Position numbers and translations under genes: made by a program
Source of the DNA: Branchiostoma floridae
Lineage: Eukaryota > Chordata > Leptocardii > Amphioxiformes > Branchiostomatidae
Reading direction: 5' to 3'
Assembly: GCF_000003815.2 (NCBI RefSeq)
Contig: NC_049997.1
Coordinates: 897,033 to 954,630 of the forward strand
DNA: 57,598 nt
The notes under the pieces: model-generated
Seen by the model: the letters and a program-made list of their open reading frames with translations, nothing else
Databases searched by the model: none
What the model was told of the DNA's origin: nothing
Shown here: positions 36,701 through 40,078 of the stretch, piece by piece
Layout of the letters: every line of letters begins with the position of its first letter
How positions within the stretch are numbered: position 1 is the stretch's first letter

Positions 36701-37222
36701 CGTGGGGGAACACTTCCGCCACTACAGGCTCCCCAGAATACTCCCCAACACGGGAAAGAGAAGAAACTGAGGAAGAAAAAGAAACGGGGTCAGGTCCATC
36801 CCAAGCATCCGGAATGCAGGAGTGACCGCGATAGCGGGTTAGGGCAGGACGACAGTCGGGGATCCGTGACGGACACTCCAGGCCCGGACTCACCTAAAGC
36901 TTCTCCGGACACACCTAAAGTTTGGTCGGACTCACCTAAAGCTTGGCCGGACCCACCTAAAGCTTGGCCTGACTCTAGACCTTCTAAAGCTCGACCGAAC
37001 TCTCCTAAAGTATGGCCGGATTCCCCAAAAGCTTGGCCTGATTCCCCGAATGCTCTACCTAACGACCATCAGACTTTGCCGGATCCAGATAGTGAGGTTT
37101 CAGACACGGACCAGGTAGATAACCACGAGCACATAGATTCGGATATAGACTCGGACGCCAGGCCTGTGTACGAGTACGACACGGAAGCAACGACTGAGTA
37201 TGGCTCGATGTTAAGCCTATAG
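2..37222 (+). CDS. Giant mucin-EGF-TSP1-cadherin transmembrane protein gene (3' part, 39 exons traced)
   Basis: Overall gene entry; exons follow separately. The predicted product is a type I membrane protein: Thr/Ser-rich repeats, EGF domains, three EGFa-EGFb-EGFc-TSP1 cassettes, roughly 13 cadherin repeats (DxNDNxP and LDRE motifs), one membrane helix, then a cytoplasmic tail. The 5' end lies outside the window. Domains follow from cysteine spacing, WxxW in TSP1 and the cadherin motifs. EGF and TSP1 exons are all phase 1-1; phases match from 18971 to the stop. From its domains the role should be calcium-dependent extracellular adhesion or recognition, but this is inference. Not Fat, Dachsous or CELSR: those lack TSP1 cassettes N-terminal to cadherins. 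Apparent frameshifts near 14051, 17936 and 27294, plus a phase break between 18525 and 18971, may be assembly errors or real damage. Confidence 0.85.
5..490 (+). repeat. Coding tandem repeat, six 81-bp units (27 codons)
   Basis: Unit starts by eye at 5, 86, 167, 248, 329 and 410, exactly 81 bases apart. Each unit encodes a variant of a Thr-rich 27-mer. Units 2-4 are closest to each other; units 5 and 6 share a variant ([11 protein letters not shown]). Spacing in whole codons keeps the frame open. Confidence 0.9.
1085..1285. other. Assembly gap (201 N)
   Basis: Run of N that removes the start of an EGF exon. Confidence 0.99.
1286..1332 (+). CDS. Exon (partial): C-terminal part of an EGF domain
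   Basis: Just after the gap the frame reads [15 protein letters not shown], the last three cysteines of an EGF, and ends in phase 1 at a GTGGGA donor. This matches the phase 1-1 EGF exons around it. The 5' half is inside the gap. Confidence 0.7.
1350..1545. repeat. TG-rich simple repeat
   Basis: Interrupted (TG)n tract with TC, TA and GC interruptions and a G-run near 1509, in the intron between EGF exons. Open frames across it on both strands are low-complexity artefacts. Confidence 0.9.
1732..1860 (+). CDS. Exon: calcium-binding EGF (EGFa, cassette 1)
   Basis: Acceptor CTCTCAG, donor G|GTATTG, 129 bases, phase 1-1. Encodes [18 protein letters not shown] and ends [13 protein letters not shown], a six-cysteine EGF with the D-x-D-x-C start of calcium-binding EGFs and an N-glycosylation site (NAT). 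Confidence 0.88.
2332..2457 (+). CDS. Exon: calcium-binding EGF (EGFb, cassette 1)
   Basis: Acceptor ACAATAG, donor G|GTGAGT, 126 bases, phase 1-1. Starts [13 protein letters not shown] and ends [13 protein letters not shown]; six cysteines; contains C-x-N-x4-Y-x-C, the usual Asn-hydroxylation consensus. Confidence 0.88.
3626..3739 (+). CDS. Exon: EGF (EGFc, cassette 1)
   Basis: Acceptor TCCTTAG, donor T|GTGAGC, 114 bases, phase 1-1. [16 protein letters not shown] followed by [10 protein letters not shown], a compact Notch-type EGF with the C-x-D-x4-F-x-C hydroxylation consensus. Nearly identical to the exon at 7115-7228. Confidence 0.9.
4501..4674 (+). CDS. Exon: thrombospondin type 1 domain (cassette 1)
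   Basis: Acceptor TATTTCAG, donor G|GTAGAC, 174 bases, phase 1-1. Starts [15 protein letters not shown], with the WxxWxxW C-mannosylation motif, then VRSRSC and a final [11 protein letters not shown]. One whole TSP1 domain in one exon; differs from the copy at 7754-7927 at only a few positions (for example V/E before the last cysteine). Confidence 0.92.
4690..5350. repeat. Dispersed repeat in intron, duplicated at 7940-8600
   Basis: The block starting near AATACTAGGGGTGGGTA with alternating AGGTCCAGGTCTGGACCT is almost identical to 7940-8600. A related fragment in opposite orientation occurs at about 42785-42875, far from this gene, so the front part belongs to an interspersed family and the larger block was copied with the exon cassette. 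Confidence 0.7.
5438..5566 (+). CDS. Exon: EGFa, cassette 2
   Basis: Acceptor ATCATAG, donor G|GTAAGA, 129 bases, phase 1-1. Reads [18 protein letters not shown] and ends [13 protein letters not shown]. Essentially identical to 8672-8800, with N versus D at the third residue. Confidence 0.9.
6238..6378 (+). CDS. Exon: EGFb, cassette 2
   Basis: Acceptor TTGACAG, donor G|GTGAGT, 141 bases, phase 1-1. [19 protein letters not shown] and [10 protein letters not shown] (Asn-hydroxylation consensus), with an acidic insert (SSDEEEP) before the last cysteine. Confidence 0.9.
7115..7228 (+). CDS. Exon: EGFc, cassette 2
   Basis: Acceptor CTCATCAG, donor T|GTGAGT, 114 bases, phase 1-1. Near-identical to 3626-3739: [16 protein letters not shown]; differences are F for L and D for V near the C-terminus. 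Confidence 0.9.
7754..7927 (+). CDS. Exon: TSP1, cassette 2
   Basis: Acceptor TTGTTTCAG, donor G|GTAGAC, 174 bases, phase 1-1. Same WSSWSSW start as the first TSP1; the surrounding intron is also near-identical, marking recent duplication. Confidence 0.92.
8672..8800 (+). CDS. Exon: EGFa, cassette 3
   Basis: Acceptor ATCATAG, donor G|GTAAGC, 129 bases, phase 1-1; [18 protein letters not shown], the nearly exact copy of 5438-5566. Confidence 0.9.
9122..9320 (+). mobile_element. tRNA-derived SINE (intronic)
   Basis: A-box-like TGGCGCAACGG and B-box-like GAGTTCGATACTC about 50 bases apart, with an internal (AATCAG)3 run. The head resembles the SINE at 25856-26142, which shares GTCCTGAGTT. Absent from the matching intron of cassette 2 (5567-6237). 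The 3' end is estimated. Confidence 0.6.
9344..9484 (+). CDS. Exon: EGFb, cassette 3
   Basis: Acceptor TTCTTACAG, donor G|GTGAGT, 141 bases, phase 1-1; [19 protein letters not shown], near-copy of 6238-6378 with NVAFDEEEP in place of DVSSDEEEP. Confidence 0.9.
9889..10002 (+). CDS. Exon: EGFc, cassette 3 (diverged)
   Basis: Acceptor TCTTGCAG, donor T|GTACGT, 114 bases, phase 1-1. [16 protein letters not shown] and [14 protein letters not shown]: same length and cysteine pattern as the other EGFc exons but clearly diverged, so it predates the recent duplication. Confidence 0.9.
10399..10428. repeat. Perfect 13-bp hairpin, tetraloop CTGC
   Basis: GCGTTTCGTCGCC (10399-10411), loop CTGC, then its exact reverse complement (10416-10428). 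An ATGC tetranucleotide run follows at about 10478-10492. Confidence 0.85.
10975..11500 (+). repeat. 262-bp tandem duplication, each unit with a tRNA-like core
   Basis: The block starting AAAGTGATTTTATCAAG at about 10982 recurs 262 bases later at 11244. Each copy contains TAGCTCAA-(T/A)CGGTAAAG (A-box-like), CTTC-GATCCGAAAG, and a B-box GGTTCGA. In copy 2 (about 11339-11410) the T-arm pairs perfectly (CCTGG/CCAGG). I cannot fold a good acceptor stem, so these look like tRNA-derived repeat units rather than tRNA genes. Confidence 0.6.
12453..12626 (+). CDS. Exon: TSP1, cassette 3 (diverged)
   Basis: Acceptor ATTTCTCAG, donor G|GTTTGT, 174 bases, phase 1-1. [15 protein letters not shown], WxxW motif kept, later RTRRC and [11 protein letters not shown]. 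Same length as the other two TSP1 exons but diverged in sequence. It closes the EGF/TSP1 part of the protein. Confidence 0.9.
13022..13102 (+). CDS. Exon: start of first cadherin-like repeat
   Basis: Acceptor TTTTCACAG, donor G|GTAAGC, 81 bases, phase 1-1. Encodes [18 protein letters not shown] then PGYTVGDE. The phase fits both neighbours, and the sequence resembles the beta-strand/G-x-x-V start of a cadherin repeat. Confidence 0.65.
13603..14110 (+). CDS. Exon: first and second cadherin repeats (frame break near 14051)
   Basis: Acceptor GTCACCAG, phase 1, running into the gap. Contains Y-E-I-L, then [15 protein letters not shown] (strand of repeat 1) and [13 protein letters not shown] of repeat 2. 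After LDRE the frame reaches TAG at 14073-14075. One frame over, it continues [16 protein letters not shown], as expected of a cadherin repeat. One base seems missing in the A-run at about 14048-14052, close to the gap. Confidence 0.8.
14111..14210. other. Assembly gap (100 N)
   Basis: Run of exactly 100 N inside the second cadherin repeat; a default length, so the true size is unknown. Confidence 0.99.
14211..14514 (+). CDS. Exon: cadherin repeats 2/3
   Basis: Starts in the gap and ends phase 0 at GTAAGA. Reads [18 protein letters not shown], then [17 protein letters not shown] (start of the next repeat) and FSLDNTT, which continues into the next exon as [13 protein letters not shown]. Confidence 0.8.
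15406..15513 (+). CDS. Exon: cadherin repeat 3 (LDRE-type part)
   Basis: Acceptor TGTATTAG, donor GTGCGA, 108 bases, phase 0-0. [18 protein letters not shown] then [12 protein letters not shown], the I-D-R-E segment and following strand of a cadherin repeat. Confidence 0.8.
15580..15841. mobile_element. MITE family 1, full copy with long hairpin
   Basis: Ends CTTCAAGTAATGACTG (15580) and CAGTCATTGCTTGAAG (to 15841) are inverted copies. Inside, 15637-15710 and about 15727-15798 form a near-perfect inverted repeat of about 73 bp around a short loop, sharing CGACGACTGA and GGAGAGAGACCTAG. Similarity may extend to about 15560-15885. No coding capacity. Related copies at 23272-23440, 24305-24517 and 26775-26960. 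Confidence 0.85.
15988..16222. mobile_element. MITE family 2, copy 1
   Basis: Left end AACGCTAGTTCATCTTTATC; the right end, read in reverse, is ACGTTAGTTCACCTCTATC. The same ends occur at 33074-33292. Central part is AT-rich and non-coding. A possible fragment lies near 14685-14720. Confidence 0.65.
16332..16445 (+). CDS. Exon: cadherin repeat junction 3/4
   Basis: Acceptor AAATATAG, donor GTAAGT, 114 bases, phase 0-0. [17 protein letters not shown] carries the D-x-NDN-x-P calcium linker, followed by [13 protein letters not shown], the E-N of the next repeat. Confidence 0.88.
16895..18016 (+). CDS. Exon: long cadherin exon, about four repeats (frame break near 17936)
   Basis: Acceptor CACACAG, phase 0, open for about 1040 bases. 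Linkers in order: [29 protein letters not shown], with [18 protein letters not shown] and FDRES/LDRET motifs between. After FAIDPPQDS the frame ends at TGA (17972-17974), whereas one frame over it reads [19 protein letters not shown], plainly the same cadherin repeat. One base seems missing at about 17936, just before the gap. Confidence 0.9.
18017..18116. other. Assembly gap (100 N)
   Basis: Exactly 100 N inside the cadherin region; probably hides at least one half-repeat exon. Confidence 0.99.
18397..18525 (+). CDS. Exon: cadherin repeat segment with LDRE
   Basis: Acceptor TTATGTGCAG, donor GTAAGA, 129 bases, phase 0-0. [29 protein letters not shown], then [12 protein letters not shown]. 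Fits the TG-I-I...LDRE...LxVxA part of a cadherin repeat. Does not join in phase to the next recognised exon at 18971. Confidence 0.75.
18671..18890. mobile_element. MITE-like element with short TIRs
   Basis: Left AGTGCACTCTCACTTCACTT; right end AAGTGCAGTGAGAGTGC (18874-18890) is its imperfect inverted copy. About 220 bp, non-coding, and located where a cadherin linker exon should be. Confidence 0.6.
18971..19071 (+). CDS. Exon: cadherin repeat segment
   Basis: Acceptor TTCACACAG, donor GTCAGC, 101 bases, phase 1-0. [32 protein letters not shown]. From here to the stop every exon joint matches in phase. Confidence 0.85.
19807..19947 (+). CDS. Exon: cadherin linker and start of next repeat
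   Basis: Acceptor TTTCCCTAG, donor GTAATA, 141 bases, phase 0-0. [28 protein letters not shown] (calcium linker), then [10 protein letters not shown]. Confidence 0.88.
20430..20655. mobile_element. Foldback/MITE-like inverted repeat
   Basis: GCTAAGGGCACAACCCGCCG at 20431 and its inverted copy at about 20628-20655 flank a palindrome CCGTACG/CGTACGG (20542-20559). Intronic, non-coding; open frames on both strands reflect the inverted structure. Confidence 0.65.
20782..20878 (+). CDS. Exon: cadherin repeat core
   Basis: Acceptor AATTGCAG, donor G|GTACGT, 97 bases, phase 0-1. [31 protein letters not shown]: the A-x-D-x-D-x-G-x-N-x-x-x-x-Y-x-I signature. Confidence 0.88.
21068..21960. repeat. 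Probable dispersed repeat in intron
   Basis: Non-coding block between a G-run (21083-21094) and GAAGGGGGGTCTAAATGAC near 21920. Contains two related motifs, AATCCAAGATGGC(C/G)GA, and clustered ACGTCAT motifs. I cannot define termini; a dispersed element is the likeliest reading. Confidence 0.4.
22299..22571 (+). CDS. Exon: cadherin repeat with DINDNPP linker
   Basis: Acceptor GATCTAG, donor G|GTAGCT, 273 bases, phase 1-1. [32 protein letters not shown], then [20 protein letters not shown]. The start fits GFPVDI|AGGSIF with the previous exon. Confidence 0.88.
22876..23036 (+). CDS. Exon: cadherin repeat segment
   Basis: Acceptor TTCTCAG, donor GTAAGT, 161 bases, phase 1-0. [45 protein letters not shown]: FxIEExTGxI followed by an LDxxxRRD variant of LDRE. 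Confidence 0.88.
23272..23440. mobile_element. MITE family 1, partial copy
   Basis: AGAGATTCATTAGTCACGTATG, then TACCTCCAAATTTTCGATTG and TTGCTCCCGGAGTGACC match the reverse of the right arm of the full copy at 15580-15841. The other arm is not visible. Confidence 0.55.
23606..23792 (+). CDS. Exon: cadherin repeat start (atypical linker)
   Basis: Acceptor ATTTTTCAG, donor G|GTACAA, 187 bases, phase 0-1. The linker is degenerate ([15 protein letters not shown] in place of DxNDNxP), then [13 protein letters not shown] and [15 protein letters not shown]. Loss of the NDN motif suggests reduced calcium binding at this junction. Confidence 0.85.
24305..24517. mobile_element. MITE family 1, second full copy
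   Basis: Ends CTTCAAGCAATGACTG and CAGTCAATGCTTGAAG, with internal GGTCACGGAGACTGACC and CTCGCGAGAGAGCACGAG as in 15580-15841. Related flanking sequence (GTTCATCAGTCACGTGTGAA) starts near 24173. Confidence 0.75.
24555..24775 (+). CDS. Exon: cadherin repeat with DINDNVP linker
   Basis: Acceptor TGTACAG, donor GTGAGT, 221 bases, phase 1-0. [42 protein letters not shown]; several N-glycosylation sites. Confidence 0.88.
25454..25633 (+). CDS. Exon: cadherin repeat core
   Basis: Acceptor TATGACAG, donor GTAAGA, 180 bases, phase 0-0. [49 protein letters not shown]. Confidence 0.88.
25856..26142 (+). mobile_element. tRNA-derived SINE (intronic)
   Basis: tRNA-like head with A box GTGGCGTAACTGGTAGAG and B box GAGTTTGATCCC, then a body with AAGTTGATCCCTTAGAAAGG and a 3' end near AAAATAAAAATG. 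Same strand as the gene. Confidence 0.7.
26262..26388 (+). CDS. Exon: cadherin repeat end, atypical linker
   Basis: Acceptor TATTTCAG, donor G|GTTTGT, 127 bases, phase 0-1. [17 protein letters not shown], then [16 protein letters not shown], where STNRHAP replaces DxNDNxP. Confidence 0.85.
26775..26960. mobile_element. MITE family 1, degenerate partial copy
   Basis: AATCAAGCAGTGACTACATTTTAAAGG, then GTACCAAATTTTCGATGG and CATTCACGGAGTGGCC follow the order seen in the other family-1 copies, with only one recognisable end. Confidence 0.45.
27244..27379 (+). CDS. Exon: last membrane-distal cadherin segment (frame break near 27294)
   Basis: Acceptor TCCACTCAG, donor [23 protein letters not shown], then TAA in frame; one frame over it continues [19 protein letters not shown]. 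The 136-base exon is one base short of keeping phase 1-0, so a single base is missing at about 27294. Confidence 0.8.
28553..28674 (+). CDS. Exon: cadherin repeat segment
   Basis: Acceptor AATTTCAG, donor GTAAAC, 122 bases, phase 0-2. [17 protein letters not shown], then [14 protein letters not shown]: last recognisable cadherin strand pair before the membrane. Confidence 0.85.
29101..29156 (+). CDS. Exon: juxtamembrane linker
   Basis: Acceptor TATTCCCAG, donor G|GTAAGA, 56 bases, phase 2-1. [19 protein letters not shown], a short Pro/Thr stalk. Chosen over the AG near 29063, which gives an immediate stop. Confidence 0.7.
29360..29935. repeat. 191-bp tandem array in intron (about three units)
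   Basis: Units recur every 191 bases: GGGACACGTATCAGAATGACC at about 29548 and 29739, with a diverged unit before (about 29364) and after (about 29922). More diverged relatives seem to continue to about 30250. Identical minus-strand open frames in two units are by-products. Confidence 0.85.
31133..31238 (+). CDS. Exon: transmembrane segment
   Basis: Acceptor TTGATAG, donor AG|GTACGT, 106 bases, phase 1-2. After [10 protein letters not shown] comes [19 protein letters not shown], then LSAFLLR, a single hydrophobic helix of about 25 residues. The next exon supplies basic residues, as expected on the cytoplasmic side. Confidence 0.85.
31516..31552 (+). CDS. Exon: cytoplasmic stop-transfer segment
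   Basis: Acceptor CACAAAG, donor GTAAGG, 37 bases, phase 2-0. [12 protein letters not shown], basic residues just after the helix. Confidence 0.7.
32127..32185 (+). CDS. Exon: cytoplasmic tail segment
   Basis: Acceptor CATTTTAG, donor GTACGT, 59 bases, phase 0-2. [20 protein letters not shown] 14-base micro-exon at 32070-32083 is possible but would change this frame, so I did not use it. Confidence 0.6.
32999..33053 (+). CDS. Exon: cytoplasmic tail segment
   Basis: Acceptor CATATCCAG, donor GTTTGT, 55 bases, phase 2-0. [18 protein letters not shown]. The phase fits both neighbours. Confidence 0.65.
33074..33292. mobile_element. MITE family 2, copy 2
   Basis: Begins AACGCTAGTTCACTTTTGTC and ends, in reverse, ACGTTAGTTCACCTTTACTC. 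An inner inverted pair (ATCGAGTCGACAGATGGTGG / ACCATCGACTTGATATC) adds a hairpin. About 220 bp, 20 bases after an exon donor. Confidence 0.7.
33799..33938 (+). CDS. Exon: cytoplasmic tail with YQEI motif
   Basis: Acceptor TGATCAG, 140 bases, phase 0-2. [16 protein letters not shown], then [17 protein letters not shown], ending NNGLNG. Donor GG|GTACAG at 33939. Without splicing the frame would stop at TAA 33949-33951; the donor phase fits the last exon exactly, so I prefer splicing. YQEI fits an endocytic YxxPhi or SH2-type motif. Confidence 0.75.
33974..36078 (+). mobile_element. 5'-truncated non-LTR retrotransposon (LINE) with reverse transcriptase
   Basis: Sits in the last intron of the cadherin gene, same strand. 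It starts abruptly inside the reverse transcriptase fingers and ends in a (TAAAA)n tail at 36059-36080. The 8-bp ATATCTAG occurs on both sides (33966-33973 and 36079-36086) as a target-site duplication. The 5' truncation and tail are typical of target-primed reverse transcription. Confidence 0.92.
33975..35818 (+). CDS. LINE ORF2 fragment: reverse transcriptase plus C-terminal zinc-knuckle-like region
   Basis: Open from the insertion point to a stop at 35814-35816 or just after, about 610 residues. Motifs in order: VPVHKKGD and [21 protein letters not shown] (motif A), [19 protein letters not shown] (motif B), RLFADDTAL (motif C, FADD), and [13 protein letters not shown] near the end. The C-terminus has [17 protein letters not shown], a CxC...H...C knuckle. 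No endonuclease or N-terminus, so it cannot mobilise itself. Probable Jockey/CR1-like lineage, not resolved. Confidence 0.9.
36628..37222 (+). CDS. Last exon: cytoplasmic tail with SPKAWPD heptads and stop
   Basis: Acceptor ATTTCAG, phase 2, stop TAG 37220-37222. [15 protein letters not shown], Pro-rich [11 protein letters not shown], a very basic [12 protein letters not shown], then eight heptad-like repeats around SPKAWPD, an acidic Asp/Ser stretch, and the end [21 protein letters not shown] fits YxxM (PI3K p85 SH2) and the terminal residues fit a class II PDZ ligand; both functions are inference. Confidence 0.85.
36888..37070 (+). repeat. Coding 21-bp repeat (SPKAWPD heptads)
   Basis: About eight imperfect 21-base units, core CCTAAAGCTTGGCCGGAC, one extended by Arg-Pro (SRPSKARPN). 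In frame throughout. Confidence 0.85.
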
Positions 37223-37950
37223 ATGTCCTGAAATAGACAACCTTACAGACATCATTGTTACAAACCATTAGGCATTACTTAAGTATACTTTTGGTTTGGT
37301 TCTGTTTAAGAAGGAACATAGACAACGCAAATTTGAAAGAAAATAGAACGCGAGATGAATATTATATTATATTGTACTTTGTTACGTAGAACCTAAATTG
37401 GGTATTTCAAATATTGTAGTCAGTACCTGTAGCAGCGTTACTTTACTGTTATAGCTAAGAATTGAATCATTATATAGATGATTTGATACAAAGAACGAAC
37501 ATTGGACAATAGATTTTCAAACCTCCTTTACGGTTGTGCACTAGATAGCGTTGTAATACTACTGTTGTGCTCCATGTACATTACTAAATTGACTAAGTTG
37601 AAACCAGTACCTTTTTTGTCTGTCTAAATTCTAAGCCCATCAAGACTTCTTTCTGATAGGGCTGGCGTTAACTTAAATACAATGTTATCGGTGTACATAA
37701 TAGAATGAAGAATTCTATGAGGCACAGACAACACGTGTTGTTCGTTCAATCAACCACTCTAGCATATCATGTACTTGAAAATGTTGTGGTTTTAATTTTG
37801 TAAATAAAACACGATATCGATTACGATTAAAAGAATACCGAAACATTTATGCACTTTGGGTCTAAGATCGCACACAGGGTCGTTTTGGAGGCAACTGTTT
37901 ACAACTATTTTGGGCGTACCGCCAATAGGGTGACAGGCACGTAAACTCAG
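37223..37950 (+). other. 3' untranslated region of the cadherin gene and short spacer
   Basis: No coding signal. AATAAA at 37803-37808 is a plausible poly(A) signal about 580 bases after the stop. The PLAT exon begins only 143 bases later. Confidence 0.6.
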
Positions 37951-38098
37951 CGCTTGTGAAAGTAAAGACTGGGAACTACCAAGGTGCTGGCACGGACGGA
38001 AACATCTACATCGCTCTGATTGACAGCGAAGGAAAGAGATCACGTAATATACATCTGAGCCTACTGTTCAACGACTTTGAAAGAGGCAGTGACCTTGA
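37951..38098 (+). CDS. PLAT/LH2 domain, exon 1 of 2
   Basis: Acceptor AAACTCAG, donor GA|GTAAGT, 148 bases, phase 1-2. LVKVKTGNYQGAGTDGNIYI followed by ALIDSEGKRSRNIHL and DFERGSDLE, the N-terminal half of a PLAT (polycystin-1, lipoxygenase, alpha-toxin) beta-sandwich; V-x-T-G-x-x-x-G-A-G-T-D-x-N-I-x-I is its signature. PLAT domains bind membranes or partner proteins. No start codon or upstream exon is visible, so either a separate gene or an alternative 3' end of the cadherin gene. Confidence 0.88.
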
Positions 38099-38406
38099 GT
38101 AAGTCTGATATTTTCATTTTCATCACCTTTGATGCCTGAGTGTAACAGTTCCTTCGTCAACATGCTTTACAACATCTTGAACGTTTTTGTCTCTGAAAGA
38201 TTCTGAGCTCTGAAAAGAGTCACAAGTAAACAACTTCTTAACCTGGTCGAAGTTTTCAGCACAACATGAGGATAGCATGGTTGATTCGGGTTTCTTGGCT
38301 GAAAACGGGAACCACGTCGCATTGCGACTTAGATTTTACAATATTAGTAAAAAAAAATGCCTGCTTCACCTCAGTAGTTGAGGGTGGTTGTTTTACATTA
38401 CTTCAG

Positions 38407-38579
38407 GTTCATTGTGGACCATGTTGACGTCAGACCTGGCCCCATCCAGGAACTGGAGGTTTGGCGTACCGAAACCGCCTGGTTCGACAACTGGTTCTGT
38501 CAGTCCGTCTCCGTGAAGATACATCCTGACCAAAACGGCCCAACGTTTGACTTTCCCGTCAACCGATGGATTAAGGCAG
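38407..38579 (+). CDS. PLAT/LH2 domain, exon 2 of 2
   Basis: Acceptor ACTTCAG, donor G|GTCAGT, 173 bases, phase 2-1, matching exon 1. FIVDHVDVRPGPIQELEVW, then FDNWFCQSVSVKIHP and FDFPVNRWIKAG: the W-F-x-x-x-V and F-P-x-x-x-W-I end of a PLAT domain. The next exon (phase 1) is not visible before the gap at 39513. Confidence 0.88.
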
Positions 38580-38668
38580 GTCAGTGGATCAAATAACGTA
38601 GGTCTATCTGAGAGCAGATGTTTGATCCAATGGGCAGCCCACGCCTTGATGTTAGTAAAGGCCCCTTT

Positions 38669-39119
38669 ACACGAGAGGAAGAATGAGCCGGAATGCCATT
38701 AGAATGAAAATTATTTTCTATTCCTGGGAATTCGTAGTGTGTTTTAAACATTCTCACTCCATTCCAGATATTTGTGCCCGTTCTTTTGGCTGACCCGAAA
38801 GTTTTTGACATGAAAAAAAACAGGTGCATTTGAAGTGGAGAAATATCGAACGGCATTCAATGTGTATTCTAAGTGTATTCTAACTATTCTAAGTGTAGTA
38901 TGACCGCATTCTGCGGGATTCCAACATGTTAACATTATTCGAAACATTCTTATCTCATTCGATGGAGAACCAAAACGGCAAGCTAATTCTAATCCTGCCA
39001 GAATGTGGCCGAAAGAATATCTGGAATGCAGTAAGAATTTCTAGAATGCACTACAAATTCCCAGGAATAGAAAATAATTTTCATTCTGACGGTATTTTGG
39101 CTCATTCCTTCTCGTGTGA
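38669..39119. mobile_element. Non-autonomous element with about 110-bp TIRs
   Basis: Left arm ACACGAGAGGAAGAATGAGCC with AAAATTATTTTCTATTCCTG; right arm, read in reverse, starts TCACACGAGAAGGAATGAGCC and contains the same AAAATTATTTTCTATTCCTG. Arms pair for roughly 110 bp. About 450 bp in all, non-coding. Its right end abuts the 3' end of the minus-strand LINE. Confidence 0.8.
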
Positions 39120-39512
39120 GACTTTGAGAGACTTTATTTGAAAATCCATTAGTGACGTGCCCTATGGCACGCCATGCCATCATTATATACACAGTGCATA
39201 AAAAGGAGCAGTCAATACATAATATATACAAAATACACAATACACAAGTCAATGGAACAGCCAAGATCTATTTACAAGTTTCAATTCAGACTGGGGATCA
39301 CATCACAGGGGCCCTTTTTAAAAGATCTTACAGATTGGGCAGACTGTAGCGCCTTAGGCAGCTGGTTCCACATTGATGTTGCTCTATACCTAAAGGTTCT
39401 TTTCAAGGAATTTGTCCTTGGTTTGTCCAACTTGAAAGTACTACCTGAAGCAAAGCGAGTACAGTAATTGTGCTGTTTCTTAACAGAAGACAGTTACTGC
39501 TGAGACAGACAG
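39120..39512 (-). mobile_element. Non-LTR retrotransposon 3' end, minus strand
   Basis: On the minus strand from the gap edge: SVKKQHNYCTRFASG, KPRTNSLKRTFRYRATSMW, NQLPKALQSAQSVRSFKK, stop at 39281-39283. H-x-Y-x-T-R and F-x-Y-R-A-x-x-x-W-N-x-L-P-x-x-x-x-x-x-x-S-V-x-x-F-K are typical of LINE ORF2 C-termini. A 3' UTR of about 150 bases ends near CAAATAAAG. The rest is in or beyond the gap. Confidence 0.75.
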
Positions 39513-39892
39513 NNNNNNNNNNNNNNNNNNNNNNNNNNNNNNNNNNNNNNNNNNNNNNNNNNNNNNNNNNNNNNNNNNNNNNNNNNNNNNNNNNNNNNNN
39601 NNNNNNNNNNNNNNNNNNNNNNNNNNNNNNNNNNNNNNNNNNNNNNNNNNNNNNNNNNNNNNNNNNNNNNNNNNNNNNNNNNNNNNNNNNNNNNNNNNNN
39701 NNNNNNNNNNNNNNNNNNNNNNNNNNNNNNNNNNNNNNNNNNNNNNNNNNNNNNNNNNNNNNNNNNNNNNNNNNNNNNNNNNNNNNNNNNNNNNNNNNNN
39801 NNNNNNNNNNNNNNNNNNNNNNNNNNNNNNNNNNNNNNNNNNNNNNNNNNNNNNNNNNNNNNNNNNNNNNNNNNNNNNNNNNNNNNNNNNNN
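39513..39892. other. Assembly gap (380 N)
   Basis: Run of N between the LINE 3' end and the minus-strand unknown gene. Confidence 0.99.
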
Positions 39893-40078
39893 ACAAACAC
39901 CAAAAGTTAATTATAGGTTAATGACGAATTACCGAGACTAAGCCCTATTGCGTGGAATACTCTCCAAGCACAAAATCTTGTTGCAAGTCGCCTTTCCTTG
40001 ATATTTTTTCAAGTGACAGTCTTTATCAATAAATGATAACTGCTGATATATAGTTTATTCCTGCTCACCTGTGTAATG

